A stretch of 64,000 nucleotides of DNA from Mangrovibacter phragmitis (GCF_001655675.1 NZ_LYRP01000007.1:1-64000); one strand, 5' to 3'; shown: positions 7,642 through 17,369, numbered from the stretch's first letter. Made by a program: numbers and translations. Notes: generated by a model from the sequence alone, not told the origin.

Positions 7642-8991
7642 TTAAATCGCCCATCCCCCGGCATAAAACACCACCAAAGCAACGGCAATCACCAGCGTAC
7701 CCACATTCAGCTTACGCCACTCACCAGACACAATACGGCCAATGACCAGCGCAGCAAAACCCAGCATAATTCCGGTCACAATGTTACAAGTCAGGACAAT
7801 AAACACCGCTGTGATAAGTCCTGCCATTGCATCTACAAAATCATCAAAATCAAGGCGGGACACATTACTCAGCATCAGCAGCCCCACATACATCAGTGCC
7901 GGTGCAGTAGCATAAGCAGGCACCAGGTAAGACAGTGGAGACAGGAACATAATCAACAGGAATAACAACCCAATCACCACAGCTGTCAGGCCGGTTTTCC
8001 CGCCAGCCGCTGTACCCGCAGCAGACTCAATATAGACAGCCGCAGGCGCGGCCCCCACCAGCCCGGAGAACACACTACTCACAGAATCACTGGTCAGTGC
8101 TTTACCGCCATCAATAATCTGCCCGTCTTTGTCCAGCAGATTTGCCTGCCCTGCCACAGCGCGAATAGTACCGGTGGCGTCGAATACAGCGGTCATAACC
8201 AAAGCCAGCACACTGGGTAAGACAACCGGGTTCAGCGCCCCCATGATATCCAGACTGCCAATCAGTGAATGCCCATGCTCATCCTTCAGAGAAGGCATTT
8301 GGAAGAAACCGTGAAAATGAACTGAAGGGTCGAAAATCAGCCCAACAACAGAAACCCCAATGATAGTTATCAGAATCCCGCCCGGCACTTTCAGTTTTTC
8401 CAGGCCAATTATCACTGCCAGACCAATCAGTGACATAATCACAGGGAAACTGGCAAAATCCCCCAGAGCAACCGGCAGACCATCCAGTGGGTTTTTAATC
8501 ACCAGCCCCACCCCATTGGCGGCAATCAATAACAGGAACAGACCAATCCCAATTCCGGTGCCTTGCGCAACGCCCGCTGGCAGGTTACGCAGGATCCAGC
8601 TACGAATGCCCGTAGCGGAAATAACGCTGAACAAAACCCCCATCAGAAATACCGCTCCCAATGCAACCGGGATACTGATGTGTTGACCCAGCACCAGACT
8701 GAATGCCGTAAAAGCAGTTAATGAGATAGCGCAACCAATAGCCAGTGGCAGGTTGGCCCACAGCCCCATAAGCAGGGAACCAAAACCCGCGACCAGGCAT
8801 GTTGCCACAAATACGGCTGTGGGTGGAAAACCTGCTTTACCGAGCATGCCTGGTACGACAATAACGGAGTAAACCATGGCGAGGAAGGTTGTCAGGCCAG
8901 CGATGACCTCCTGGCGCACGGTGCTGCCACGAGCTGAAATTTTGAACCAGGCGTCGAGAGAGCCCCCGGCACGCGGAGAAGGTGTAGACAT
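7642..8991 (-). CDS. ghxP: Guanine/hypoxanthine permease GhxP
   Basis: An inner-membrane purine:proton symporter of the NCS2/AzgA family, 449 residues, the same length as E. coli GhxP. The N-terminus [17 protein letters not shown] and C-terminus FYAGGWAI match the E. coli protein as I remember it. The start at 8991 is used because the 55 extra upstream residues are not part of the family. A PurR-like box lies about 105 bp upstream. The stop codon is inside the last hairpin of repeat copy B, yet the protein end is not altered. Confidence 0.95.
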   Translation of the reverse strand: MSTPSPRAGGSLDAWFKISARGSTVRQEVIAGLTTFLAMVYSVIVVPGMLGKAGFPPTAVFVATCLVAGFGSLLMGLWANLPLAIGCAISLTAFTAFSLVLGQHISIPVALGAVFLMGVLFSVISATGIRSWILRNLPAGVAQGTGIGIGLFLLLIAANGVGLVIKNPLDGLPVALGDFASFPVIMSLIGLAVIIGLEKLKVPGGILITIIGVSVVGLIFDPSVHFHGFFQMPSLKDEHGHSLIGSLDIMGALNPVVLPSVLALVMTAVFDATGTIRAVAGQANLLDKDGQIIDGGKALTSDSVSSVFSGLVGAAPAAVYIESAAGTAAGGKTGLTAVVIGLLFLLIMFLSPLSYLVPAYATAPALMYVGLLMLSNVSRLDFDDFVDAMAGLITAVFIVLTCNIVTGIMLGFAALVIGRIVSGEWRKLNVGTLVIAVALVVFYAGGWAI

Positions 8992-9094
8992 ACTGAAAAT
9001 CCTCTGAGATTTCTTGGCTGGTTTTACTGCGAAGAGGCAACCCGGTAAACATAAACTTCCCGCAACTGACGTGAGGTAAAGCGAGGCACCACAA

Positions 9095-9110
9095 AAGCAA
9101 ACGTTTAACT
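9095..9110 (-). promoter_or_regulatory. PurR-like box upstream of ghxP
   Basis: AAGCAAACGTTTAACT matches the PurR consensus ACGCAAACGTTTGCGT at 12 of 16 positions, including the whole GCAAACGTTT centre. PurR control of ghxP is known in E. coli. The rest of the 334-bp gap (8992-9325) shows only the hairpin at 9264. Confidence 0.65.
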
Positions 9111-9263
9111 TCGCAAGCGAAAACACTGACTGTTTTTTAAGGCCTGCGATTATCAAGCCTTCTCACAGCCCTTTTCAACTTTACTGTGCAGCTTTTAGCG
9201 AAAAAAAACGTTCTGTTGACCAGAGATTAACCAGCTCATGCGCAATCGTTATCGTATATGCGC

Positions 9264-9288
9264 AATGCTGCAACAATATTGCAGCATT
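9264..9288 (-). terminator. Hairpin behind the GST gene
   Basis: AATGCTGCAA and TTGCAGCATT form a perfect 10-bp stem with loop CAATA, 38 nt behind the GST stop. No clear T-run follows on the minus strand, so terminator function is uncertain. Confidence 0.4.
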
Positions 9289-9325
9289 CAACCTGCCAGA
9301 GTGGTAAAAGGCACCACACTTGTCA

Positions 9326-9988
9326 TCAGGTGCTTAGGGCCAGAGGCCCGCCAACCTCGATAGCTTTCTGCCAGGCTACGCGTGATTCCACCGCGGTAAG
9401 CCAACGGCGAGTGTGAGGCAACTCTTCGGGAAGGCTCCGGGCAAGCATGGCAATCACCGGGAAGCTCATTTGAAAGTCCGCACAACTGATAGCGTCGCCA
9501 GCAAACCATTCATGAAGCCCCAGGTGTTTTTCAATGAAATTAACATGAATATCAATTCGACGATTAAGCCAGGTTTTTTGTACTGCCTCACCGAACATCG
9601 CGCCAATCGTGCGGAAGGTTTCTGGTACCGGGGGCTTATCCAGGTTACCAAATACCGTTTTCATTACCATCAGTGGCATCAGCGAGCTTTCAGCATAATG
9701 CAACCAAAATCGGTAATCGGCACGAGACTGGGTTGAGGCTGGTTTAAATCGACTTTCAATGTCATAGGTCTCCTGGAGATATTCCAGAATGGCCCCCGAC
9801 TCTGCGAGCACAAGGCCATTATCTTCCAGGACAGGTGAGCTTCCCAGAGGATGGACCCGTTTCAGTGCATCCGGCGCTAACAATGTACTTTCCCGTTTAT
9901 AACGCACCAACTCATAGGGTAAGCCTAACTCCTCCAGCATCCAGAGGACCCGGTGAGAACGTGAGTTAGTGAGATGATGCAGTTTCAT
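9326..9988 (-). CDS. Glutathione S-transferase family protein
   Basis: A 220-residue cytosolic GST. The thioredoxin-like N-terminal domain has the SRSHRVLWMLEELGLPYE start and the PLGSSPVLEDNGLVLAESGAI glutathione-binding region with the cis-proline and the ES motif. A helical C-terminal domain follows. It probably conjugates glutathione to an electrophile or reduces a peroxide. It lies next to soxRS, but I see no SoxS box, so membership of that regulon is only a possibility. Confidence 0.85.
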   Translation of the reverse strand: MKLHHLTNSRSHRVLWMLEELGLPYELVRYKRESTLLAPDALKRVHPLGSSPVLEDNGLVLAESGAILEYLQETYDIESRFKPASTQSRADYRFWLHYAESSLMPLMVMKTVFGNLDKPPVPETFRTIGAMFGEAVQKTWLNRRIDIHVNFIEKHLGLHEWFAGDAISCADFQMSFPVIAMLARSLPEELPHTRRWLTAVESRVAWQKAIEVGGPLALST

Positions 9989-10156
9989 ACTTGTCCCCTA
10001 AAAAGAACACACTGCTTTAACTATATTCAAAATAAGCAAATTTGCCGGGAGGCAATGCGCAAAACAAACCATACACTGACAATATCAAACTGAAAACTAT
10101 AAAGAAGTGTCGGCAAACTTATGAAAATATTTAGAGAATAAATACACAACAAAAAA

Positions 10157-10186
10157 TTGTGTGTTTTTCATACAATGAACTATAAT
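10157..10186 (+). promoter_or_regulatory. Sigma-70 promoter of the SraL-like sRNA
   Basis: TTGTGT at 10157 and a perfect TATAAT at 10181 are separated by 18 bp. No plus-strand gene follows before soxS; the transcript would run through 10192-10330 towards the soxR 3' end. Confidence 0.6.
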
Positions 10187-10191
10187 TACTG

Positions 10192-10330
10192 ATGTCGGGG
10201 TATACCGGTACCTGAAAGCACAGGCTGTAAGGGGCTCCGATGTCGGGGGAAACCCTCCTGCCCAATGCGGGATAGAGCGAAAGACAACCGGCAAAACGAA
10301 AGCGCCAGTAATGGCGCTTTCGTCGTTATT
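10192..10330 (+). ncRNA. sraL: Probable SraL (RyjA) small RNA
   Basis: In E. coli and Salmonella the roughly 140-nt sRNA SraL is encoded opposite the 3' end of soxR. Here the same place has a good promoter, a G/C-rich conserved-looking body with repeated GATGTCGGGG at about 10191 and 10239, and a strong hairpin at 10296-10323. The predicted length, about 140 nt, agrees. In Salmonella SraL targets the trigger factor mRNA. I assign it by position, size and structure, not by alignment. Confidence 0.65.
10296..10323. terminator. Terminator shared by soxR and the sRNA
   Basis: ACGAAAGCGCC and GGCGCTTTCGT form an 11-bp stem with loop AGTAAT. On the minus strand, behind soxR, it is followed by TTTTGCC. 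The plus strand also has T-rich sequence behind the stem. Confidence 0.7.
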
Positions 10331-10335
10331 GCCGC

Positions 10336-10794
10336 TTACTTATCTTCCAGCAGACGAGCACCGCTACCTTGCTCGCCCAGTTTATCGCCCGGGTTGCGCA
10401 ATGGACAGTCACTGCGCGACAAGCAGCCACAGCCAATACAACCATCCAGTTCATCCCTCAGTGCTTCCAGCGTTTTGATACGATGATCCAGTTCTTCCCG
10501 CCAGCCCGAGGAAAGCTGTTTCCACTCCGCGGGAGTCAGGCGGTGCCCTTCCGGTAAGACACTAAAAGCATCACCAATGGTTGCCAGGGGAATACCTATA
10601 CGTTGCGCAATCTTGATAATTGCCACATAACGCAGCACATCACGCGTATAACGCCGCTGATTACCACTATTTCGCGTACTTTTGATTAGGCCTTTAGTTT
10701 CATAAAAATGCAGCGCAGAAACCGCCACGCCACTACGTCGGGCAACCTCACCAGGCGTGAGGAGCGCTTTTATACGGGGAGATTTATTTTGCAT
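10336..10794 (-). CDS. soxR: Redox-sensing activator SoxR
   Basis: A MerR-family regulator of 152 residues that senses superoxide or redox-cycling drugs through a [2Fe-2S] cluster and activates soxS. The cluster ligands Cys119, Cys122, Cys124 and Cys130 are present in [12 protein letters not shown]. The N-terminal winged helix includes [21 protein letters not shown]. It is divergent from soxS, with the operator between them. Confidence 0.97.
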   Translation of the reverse strand: MQNKSPRIKALLTPGEVARRSGVAVSALHFYETKGLIKSTRNSGNQRRYTRDVLRYVAIIKIAQRIGIPLATIGDAFSVLPEGHRLTPAEWKQLSSGWREELDHRIKTLEALRDELDGCIGCGCLSRSDCPLRNPGDKLGEQGSGARLLEDK

Positions 10795-10801
10795 AATTCG
10801 C

Positions 10802-10832
10802 TTTACCTCAAGTTAACTTGAGGAATTATACT
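10802..10832 (+). promoter_or_regulatory. soxS promoter with SoxR operator
   Basis: The -35 TTTACC (10802) and -10 TATACT (10827) are 19 bp apart, the overlong spacing that SoxR corrects by twisting the DNA. Between them is the perfect 18-bp palindrome CCTCAAGTTAACTTGAGG (10806-10823), the known SoxR site. Confidence 0.93.
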
Positions 10833-10878
10833 CGCCCCAGATGAAACTTTCTAATTGAGAGCAACGCGAGGGAGTCTT

Positions 10879-11202
10879 ATGTCACATCAGGATATTATCC
10901 AGACGCTGGTTGAGTGGATTGATGAACATATTGATCAGCCTTTAAACATTGATGTTGTGGCGCAGAAATCAGGCTATTCGAAATGGTACTTACAGCGGAT
11001 GTTTCGGGGAGTAATGCACCAAACGCTGGGCGATTATATCCGCCAACGCAGGCTGGCAATGGCAGCGGAGGCGTTACGAACAACCGAACGCCCTATTTTC
11101 GACATCGCCATGGACTATGGCTATGTGTCGCAACAAACCTTCTCACGCATTTTTCGTCGCCAGTTTGACCGGACACCAACCGACTACCGGTTACAGGCCT
11201 GA
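10879..11202 (+). CDS. soxS: Superoxide response activator SoxS
   Basis: A one-domain AraC/XylS activator of 107 residues with two helix-turn-helix units (KSGYSKWYLQRMF and YGYVSQQTFSRIF). The length equals E. coli SoxS. The start at 10879 follows GGGAG; an in-frame start 24 nt upstream is less likely. The gene ends 9 nt before the convergent pdeC, with no clear terminator between them. Confidence 0.96.
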   Translation: MSHQDIIQTLVEWIDEHIDQPLNIDVVAQKSGYSKWYLQRMFRGVMHQTLGDYIRQRRLAMAAEALRTTERPIFDIAMDYGYVSQQTFSRIFRRQFDRTPTDYRLQA

Positions 11203-11211
11203 CTGGAAAAA

Positions 11212-12801
11212 TTAAAAGACCCAGTGTGGCTTGCCGGGAAAAACAGCTTTTCGGGCAAGCCAGGCTTCAAACTCATCAGAAGGCATTGCCCGGGCGAAAT
11301 ACCAGCCCTGGCAATACTGAACCCCGCGCTTAAGCAACCAGGCTACCTGCTCCATATTCTCAACACCTTCCGCTATCGTTTTGAGTTGCAGGCTGTGCGC
11401 CATTTCAATGATATGTTCCGCAATCAGGTGGCTGGTATTCGGCCCAATCAACGTATCAATGAAGGATTTATCGATTTTAAGAATATCTACGTTCAGGGAA
11501 TAGAGATTTTGCAGGTTAGAGTACCCGGTACCAAAATCATCAATCGCCACTTCAAATCCCGCAGCACGAAAGGCCTGAATAACCGGCGTTGTTTTCGCTA
11601 CATCAATAAAACCGCGCTCAGTCACTTCAATCTTGATTTGACCTGTTTTCACGCCAAACTGATGTGCTTTATCAGAAATCCAGTCAATCAAATACGGGGA
11701 GTGAAAATCCGTGGCAGACAGGTTGATGGAGATGTAAATATCCGGCGTTTTTGCCAGGTAATCACCCAAATCGTCAAAAACGTAATCTATGACATATTCA
11801 GTCAGGTGAGACATCAACCCTTCCCGCTCAGCGACAGGAATAAACACCGCAGGGCTCACCAGAGGACCAGAATAACCATGCCAACGCAGTAACGCCTCCG
11901 CCCCAACACAACGCCCAAGCTTTATATCGACAATTGGTTGATAATGCAGGTGAAATTGTTTTTTCTTCATGGCATTCATCAACAGACGACGGGGTGAATT
12001 CAGTTCCCGCTGCGCCCACGACCAGCCCATAAAGATCAGTAAACTTAAAATAACCCCCAGAGGTACAGTCACTGTCATTTGATGGGACCAGAAACCGTAA
12101 AACAGGGCATTTGAGGTGGAAACAATGACAGCAACTGGCCGTTTGGCATGACTTATGCTGTAAAAACGCTGGTTGGCACGAAACATCTTGCTGTCATGCC
12201 GGATTAGACCAGACAAGGCCTGTGCATCGACACCGGGGCTCAAAGAGAAAAAACGCATCGTTCGGGTATCGAAAATCCCCCACTGCATTGATTTGTCGTT
12301 GGTCATGACATTACCAAACGCCAGCGGGTTCACCACCGCAACATAATTCCCCTTCCGCATATAAACCATTTTGTGACCGGAAAAAAACGGCGTATCGCGG
12401 AAATAATAAATAGCGACATCTCCTTCACGAGAATAGTCCGGAGAGCCAAGGTAATAAGGGTGCGACGGGTGTAAAAAAGTAGAACACAGCAGATCATCGT
12501 TGTGCGCGTAAATCAGCTCCTCCACATCCATGGAGGTCCGCAGACTACTCAGCATACTTACCTGATGAGCAGGAGAACAAGGGATCCCACGGAAACGGCT
12601 GGCATCTTCACGAACATCGTTCACATGGCTAATCACACTTTCACTTTTTTCGAGAACCATCGAGGCAAATGCCTGCAAGTGCTGTTGCGTATCATTTTCA
12701 GCACGGATTCTCGCGAACCAGATTGCAAAGACAATTGGTAGCATGACTATCAGCAAAACGCCGATTATTCGCAACGTTTTCTTCCACGGCTGGAGAGTCA
12801 T
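11212..12801 (-). CDS. pdeC: Cyclic-di-GMP phosphodiesterase PdeC, CSS-motif type
   Basis: A 529-residue inner-membrane protein that degrades c-di-GMP. Two membrane segments flank a periplasmic CSS domain, followed by a cytoplasmic EAL domain with GAEALLRW, INLSATDFH, EVTERGF and DDFGTGYSN. The start at 12801 follows GAGG. In E. coli PdeC the periplasmic motif is Cys-Ser-Ser; here the second position set reads LLCSTF, so the last Ser is Thr. The redox-sensing cysteines are kept. The next gene encodes a GGEEF protein. Confidence 0.93.
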   Translation of the reverse strand: MTLQPWKKTLRIIGVLLIVMLPIVFAIWFARIRAENDTQQHLQAFASMVLEKSESVISHVNDVREDASRFRGIPCSPAHQVSMLSSLRTSMDVEELIYAHNDDLLCSTFLHPSHPYYLGSPDYSREGDVAIYYFRDTPFFSGHKMVYMRKGNYVAVVNPLAFGNVMTNDKSMQWGIFDTRTMRFFSLSPGVDAQALSGLIRHDSKMFRANQRFYSISHAKRPVAVIVSTSNALFYGFWSHQMTVTVPLGVILSLLIFMGWSWAQRELNSPRRLLMNAMKKKQFHLHYQPIVDIKLGRCVGAEALLRWHGYSGPLVSPAVFIPVAEREGLMSHLTEYVIDYVFDDLGDYLAKTPDIYISINLSATDFHSPYLIDWISDKAHQFGVKTGQIKIEVTERGFIDVAKTTPVIQAFRAAGFEVAIDDFGTGYSNLQNLYSLNVDILKIDKSFIDTLIGPNTSHLIAEHIIEMAHSLQLKTIAEGVENMEQVAWLLKRGVQYCQGWYFARAMPSDEFEAWLARKAVFPGKPHWVF

Positions 12802-13159
12802 AGATGCCTCATAAGCGCGGTTATAGCACCTGGTAATGAGAATCAGTAAAAATAGACGTTTACGTTGCATGAATCGTTAAAAATTAGCAATAGGGAATAC
12901 CTTTAATTTTCTTAAATTTCAGAGAAAAAGCCGTCACTCGTCATAAATTAACGTTATAAATAAAATGATCTGGCGTTTTGATAATCAATTGCAGGTATTG
13001 ACTGAGAAATACGCTAATGAAGAGGAAACCATGATAATGGAATGGTAGACATGATAAAAACGAACCCTAAGGGAAATAATAGTCAGAACACCACCAGAAA
13101 CAGATAAAAACAGCATTTTCATATCATACAATTAAGATAATTCTTAATTGTATGATGCC

Positions 13160-14575
13160 TTAGCTACCCATTGCGGGAGTATCTCCGGCGATAACAGACA
13201 TACCGCGGCCATTGCGTTTCGCACCATACAGCGCTTCATCCACTTGCTTTAATACTTCACTGACAGGCATGACCTCTCCAGAACGCAAAGAAATAATACC
13301 AGCACTGAAAGAAATACGCAGATCATAGTAGCCTGGCATTACCTGGCTGTTGGTGAGACGCTGGCGAAACTGCTCAATAAACCGCCAGGCTAACTGGCTA
13401 TCAGCAGCGGGTAAAATAGCCAAAAATTCTTCTCCACCAAGGCGACCGGCAACCATGCCAGGGAGAGGGTGTGCCTGTAATTCCCGACCAAAACAAGATA
13501 AAGCAATATCACCAACCGAGTGCCCCCAGCGGTCATTAATGCTTTTAAAATAATCCAAATCAAACATAACAACCGACATACCATTTTGAATCGCATGATG
13601 CCTGTTACGCAGCAGAATCTCATTAAGTTGCGCAAGAATACCAGCCCGGTTGAGGCACTGAGTGAGGTCATCGGTAATAGCTTTACGCGCCAGTCGCTGC
13701 TCTTCACGTTTACGAGCCGTAATATCAACACCAATATTTAAAATAGAATGATCCGGCAATAAAATATTTGACCATAAGGTGGTTAATACGCGCCCATTTT
13801 TATCAATCGGGTACCATTCCTGCATTTTTTCCCCAGGCACCGTTGTTACCGAAGCCCGTACCCGCTCACGAACTGCCAGGTCAGGATAAAAAAGAGCCAG
13901 TGGGTCCGGAAAATGATTTAATTCATCTTTGCTCCAGCCAAACAATCTTTGGCATTCTCCGTTCCATAATATACAACGATTTTCTGCACTAAATGAATTT
14001 ATTAATATTGGCGCATTAAAAAAAAGAGTTGTGTATTGCGCAACTATCTCTTGTTTATCGTTTGAAAAAAATGAGTTCACAGAATGCTTAATTAAGTATT
14101 CCTTTATTGCACTGGAGATAATCGCAGAAATATTTCGGAGTAATTTTTGTGAATAAAATCGATGGGAAAATGCGAGAAAAAAATAACCAGCAACATCACC
14201 TTGTTGATAACGAAGCTTACCTAAAACAGCAGACTCAAGGGCACACAAGTTACCCTCAGACTGGGAAAAAAAATGCTTACCCACACCATGTTCCCAGACC
14301 ACAGTATTCCACTTGTATGCCTGCAGGCGTCGGTCCGCAAGCATTTGGTAAACATCCTGCTCCCGGCAAGGACAGTAACCACTCACCCTGACACTAAGAG
14401 TTTGTGGCTGCTCAATAAGCGCCACCCAACCCAGGCGCGCATCAAGTGCACGGGTAAAGGCCCCAATCACTTGTTCAAGAGATGTACTTTCAAAAATAGC
14501 CGGAAGCACCCCGGCCAGAGCATTCAATACTGCATCAGGCATCTGTATATAGTGCTCAGTATTATCATTTTTCAT
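13160..14575 (-). CDS. PAS-GGEEF diguanylate cyclase
   Basis: A 471-residue protein without evident membrane segments. An N-terminal GAF-like region (about 1-165) is followed by a PAS domain (about 178-290) and a GGEEF domain (about 298-465). The active-site motif RLGGEEF is intact at 378-384, as is FDLDYFKSIND for metal binding. The inhibitory RxxD site expected just before GGEEF reads LPGM, so product inhibition through that site is not expected. It probably makes c-di-GMP in response to a small ligand or redox signal. Confidence 0.88.
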   Translation of the reverse strand: MKNDNTEHYIQMPDAVLNALAGVLPAIFESTSLEQVIGAFTRALDARLGWVALIEQPQTLSVRVSGYCPCREQDVYQMLADRRLQAYKWNTVVWEHGVGKHFFSQSEGNLCALESAVLGKLRYQQGDVAGYFFLAFSHRFYSQKLLRNISAIISSAIKEYLIKHSVNSFFSNDKQEIVAQYTTLFFNAPILINSFSAENRCILWNGECQRLFGWSKDELNHFPDPLALFYPDLAVRERVRASVTTVPGEKMQEWYPIDKNGRVLTTLWSNILLPDHSILNIGVDITARKREEQRLARKAITDDLTQCLNRAGILAQLNEILLRNRHHAIQNGMSVVMFDLDYFKSINDRWGHSVGDIALSCFGRELQAHPLPGMVAGRLGGEEFLAILPAADSQLAWRFIEQFRQRLTNSQVMPGYYDLRISFSAGIISLRSGEVMPVSEVLKQVDEALYGAKRNGRGMSVIAGDTPAMGS

Positions 14576-15069
14576 TTAGAATTATTCACATAACCATATG
14601 AATTCGAATATAATTTACTGAACAACGCTATCGCATTACACTATAAATACAGACTTAAAACAGCTTTGGATACAGTGTGATGCGCCCAAAAAATATAACG
14701 ATATTAACCAATATTTAGAAAGGTTCCGCAGGGTCTGAAAAAACCCACCATGATATAACACAGTGTAATAGGTCATAAAAAAGTATTAGTAATCAGTATA
14801 CTGGCATACAAGCGCAGTTAATAATCACTCCGGTCATAATAAGTCAGCCTGATACTGCTGTAAATAACACAGCACAGAGCTGACCATATAATGCTATTCT
14901 TAATTATCTGATTTTACTTATATAATTAGCGACAGCCAGGATTATTCCCAGCAGCTTTTCCATCCGCAACAAATCGGGCCAGTATTTTCCCTTTATAAAA
15001 TAATCACATAAAACATCGGTGTGTTTTATAAAAAAATTATCACCGTCAACTGGTGAATAAAACAACAAA
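14576..15069. other. AT-rich gap between the GGEEF gene and yjcB
   Basis: About 490 bases with no supported gene. It is rich in A and T, with only short interrupted frames. The one clear signal in the wider gap is the CRP site that begins at 15070. Confidence 0.6.
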
Positions 15070-15085
15070 TGTGATATAGTTCACA
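15070..15085 (+). promoter_or_regulatory. Perfect CRP site upstream of yjcB
   Basis: TGTGATATAGTTCACA has both TGTGA and TCACA half-sites at the standard 6-bp spacing. It lies about 108 bp before the yjcB start, so it probably makes yjcB responsive to cAMP. Confidence 0.7.
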
Positions 15086-15192
15086 AAAATAAGTTAAACA
15101 ACGCTTCATCACCTGCAATGTTACAGTGCTTTCTCAAGGCTGACGTCAGAGACCTGCCTCAGAAAGCCACCGAATTACTGAGGATTGTTTTC

Positions 15193-15474
15193 ATGGCTAC
15201 TCTAACAACGAGCGTAATGCTGATGCGCTGGCCACTGTTCAGCGCGGTACTGATGTTTATGGCCAGTACTCTTAATATTCGTTTTCGCCGTAATGAACGT
15301 TACGCACTGGCGTTTGTCAGCACCAGTTGTGGCCTGGCAGCATCTTGCTGGTTTGCAACGACCTTACTGGGGCTGTCATTGGTTGATTTGAGTATCTTCT
15401 GGGCGCATTTCAAAGATGTGATGGTTGATATTATGAGCCATACTCCCCCGGAATGGCCGGTCATGGTTAGCTAG
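15193..15474 (+). CDS. yjcB: YjcB family membrane protein
   Basis: A 93-residue protein of unknown function, the same length as E. coli YjcB. It has two hydrophobic segments (about 7-28 and 42-68), the conserved ASTLNIRFRRNE between them, and a PPEWPVM tail. The start at 15193 follows GAGG; a longer frame from 15118 lacks family support. It lies between the c-di-GMP genes and the accessory malIXY block. Confidence 0.88.
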   Translation: MATLTTSVMLMRWPLFSAVLMFMASTLNIRFRRNERYALAFVSTSCGLAASCWFATTLLGLSLVDLSIFWAHFKDVMVDIMSHTPPEWPVMVS

Positions 15475-15645
15475 GTTCAGCGGTAATCTTCCCTCATCTT
15501 CTGCAATAGCGGATCAAAGCGAATAAACAAAACGTTATCGAAAAACGTGATAATTTTTATCGATCTGGCAGAATAATACTGCCAGAGAGTGAACATCCTT
15601 GTTCTTATACTCAGGATGATACTTTTTATTTCACTTTCTGGTGAG

Positions 15646-16233
15646 TTAATACTCGCTGACAAACGCGTAATTGCTTTCCAGTACCCCGGCTATATATGCT
15701 TCAAAGCTCTCTGCCAGCACGATATAACTGTCAGGGTCATGCAGAAAACGCACCACCTGCCCACAAGTACCACCTGGGGCCGGGTGGAAATCAATATACA
15801 GGCGGGAAGTACCACCATTATTCAGGCAATGAGCAAAGCACAGCCGTTCACTCATCGCGACAGAGGTATCAATCCGGTTGTCTACATAAATGGCATCCGT
15901 TTGCCCAAGCCACTCACCATAAATGTCGCTAATTGAATCCCCAAAATGTTGCTCTTCCTGAATTTGCTCACAGGAAAGCAGGTAGTAGCCAAAATCCTCA
16001 CCGGCATCGGATGCCAGTAATAGCAAATTAACCATCTTCCCGTCATACTTTTTCCAGTATGTACCATCAACCTTACTTAACAGTTGCTGTAATTCAGGCG
16101 GACACAGTGGATAAAGCTTTACCAGTTGCGCAAGTGCCTGTTCTGTTGCACCACACAACACAGCCCACTGTTTCTGGTTTTCCTCACTCAGATGTAACCT
16201 GACTTTTTCGAGGTGGCGTTCAACCAACGTCAT
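15646..16233 (-). CDS. SMI1/KNR4 (SUKH) family protein
   Basis: A 195-residue soluble protein. The middle part (LYPLCPPELQQLLSKVDGTY..., then LLSCEQI and DFHPAPGGTCGQV) has the layout of SUKH domains, which include immunity proteins against contact-dependent toxins and proteins of other functions. The start at 16233 follows GGGAGAGG. No toxin gene is adjacent, so an immunity role is not supported here; it may be an orphan or a housekeeping member. Confidence 0.7.
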   Translation of the reverse strand: MTLVERHLEKVRLHLSEENQKQWAVLCGATEQALAQLVKLYPLCPPELQQLLSKVDGTYWKKYDGKMVNLLLLASDAGEDFGYYLLSCEQIQEEQHFGDSISDIYGEWLGQTDAIYVDNRIDTSVAMSERLCFAHCLNNGGTSRLYIDFHPAPGGTCGQVVRFLHDPDSYIVLAESFEAYIAGVLESNYAFVSEY

Positions 16234-16346
16234 ACCCTCTCCCTGATGCATAATTAACCAAGGCGCTATCTTGTGTTTTCCAGGTGAAGGCGTCAATCAG
16301 CCTGAAGCTATTTCTTCCAGATGCTCTTATTGTATTGTTTTACAGC

Positions 16347-17369
16347 CTACGCCGATTCGCGAATGATAAGTTTTGGCGGCAGGATCAGGCTGTATGTTTC
16401 ACTGTTACGCCGCCCAAACTGGCTGATTAACCGTCTGGCAGCCTGTCGCCCCATTTCACGCGCATTGAAATTGACAAAAGTAAGAGAAGGTTCAGTTAAT
16501 TCCGCTTCTTCAACATCGTCAAAACCAATCACGGAAACTTGCTGACCAATAAACTGATCTTTGCCAATTGACCGCCCCGCCCGGTGTACACCATAAACCG
16601 CACCCAGCGCAGTTGAAGAATGGTGACACAGCATCGCGGTCACTTGTGGCTGCGCTGACAGTAATTGCTCTACCGCCTGAGCGGCAGACGACTGGCTTTT
16701 CCCGCATTCCACCACCCACTCAGGCCTGAATGGTAAACCAAACTGCAAGAGTGTTGAGCAGTACCCACCAATACGTTCAGCCCGGCACAAAGAGTGGCTT
16801 GCCCCGCCAATGTAAGCAATTCTGCGGTGCCCCTGGCGGATAAGATGTTCAGTCGCGAGTTTCGCCGCAGACATATTATCCGGCCCGACATAATCAACCT
16901 GCTTATACACTGGCGCACGGGCAATACAGACCAGAGGTAAATCATACTGTTGCAGATTCTCAAGATTGAATGGCTGGCTTTCGTCAACAGGGCAAAACGC
17001 AATACCGCCAACGCCTTGCCGCGCCATGGTTAACAGACACTTCTCGAATTTTTCCTGGCTGTCACCACTCTGAGCCAGAAACAGCATAAAACCCTGCCGC
17101 TCTATCTCCTCACTGATACCAGAGGCCACTTCTGCGTAGTAAGGATCACTGATATCTTTCAGTATTAATCCAATGATTTCGCCCACCCCGGAACGCAGGT
17201 TAGCCGCAGCCCGGTTACGTATGTAACCCAGCTCTTCAACTGCACCATTCACTTTTTCTATCGTGTCAGTAGAAATCCGCCCTTTGTTGCCCAACACCAT
17301 CGACACAGTAGAAACCGATACACCGGCATGTTTAGCCACTTCTGTGATGGTCACCTTTTTTGCAGACAT
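16347..17369 (-). CDS. malI: Repressor MalI
   Basis: A LacI/GalR-family repressor of 340 residues. The helix-turn-helix is ITEVAKHAGVSVSTVSMVLG, and the core (for example PDNMSAAKLATEHLIRQGHRR and RAERIGGYCSTLLQFGLPF) matches MalI. It represses malXY from operators in the divergent region, where two AAAACGTTTTATC sites are found. It shares that region with malX. Confidence 0.93.
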   Translation of the reverse strand: MSAKKVTITEVAKHAGVSVSTVSMVLGNKGRISTDTIEKVNGAVEELGYIRNRAAANLRSGVGEIIGLILKDISDPYYAEVASGISEEIERQGFMLFLAQSGDSQEKFEKCLLTMARQGVGGIAFCPVDESQPFNLENLQQYDLPLVCIARAPVYKQVDYVGPDNMSAAKLATEHLIRQGHRRIAYIGGASHSLCRAERIGGYCSTLLQFGLPFRPEWVVECGKSQSSAAQAVEQLLSAQPQVTAMLCHHSSTALGAVYGVHRAGRSIGKDQFIGQQVSVIGFDDVEEAELTEPSLTFVNFNAREMGRQAARRLISQFGRRNSETYSLILPPKLIIRESA

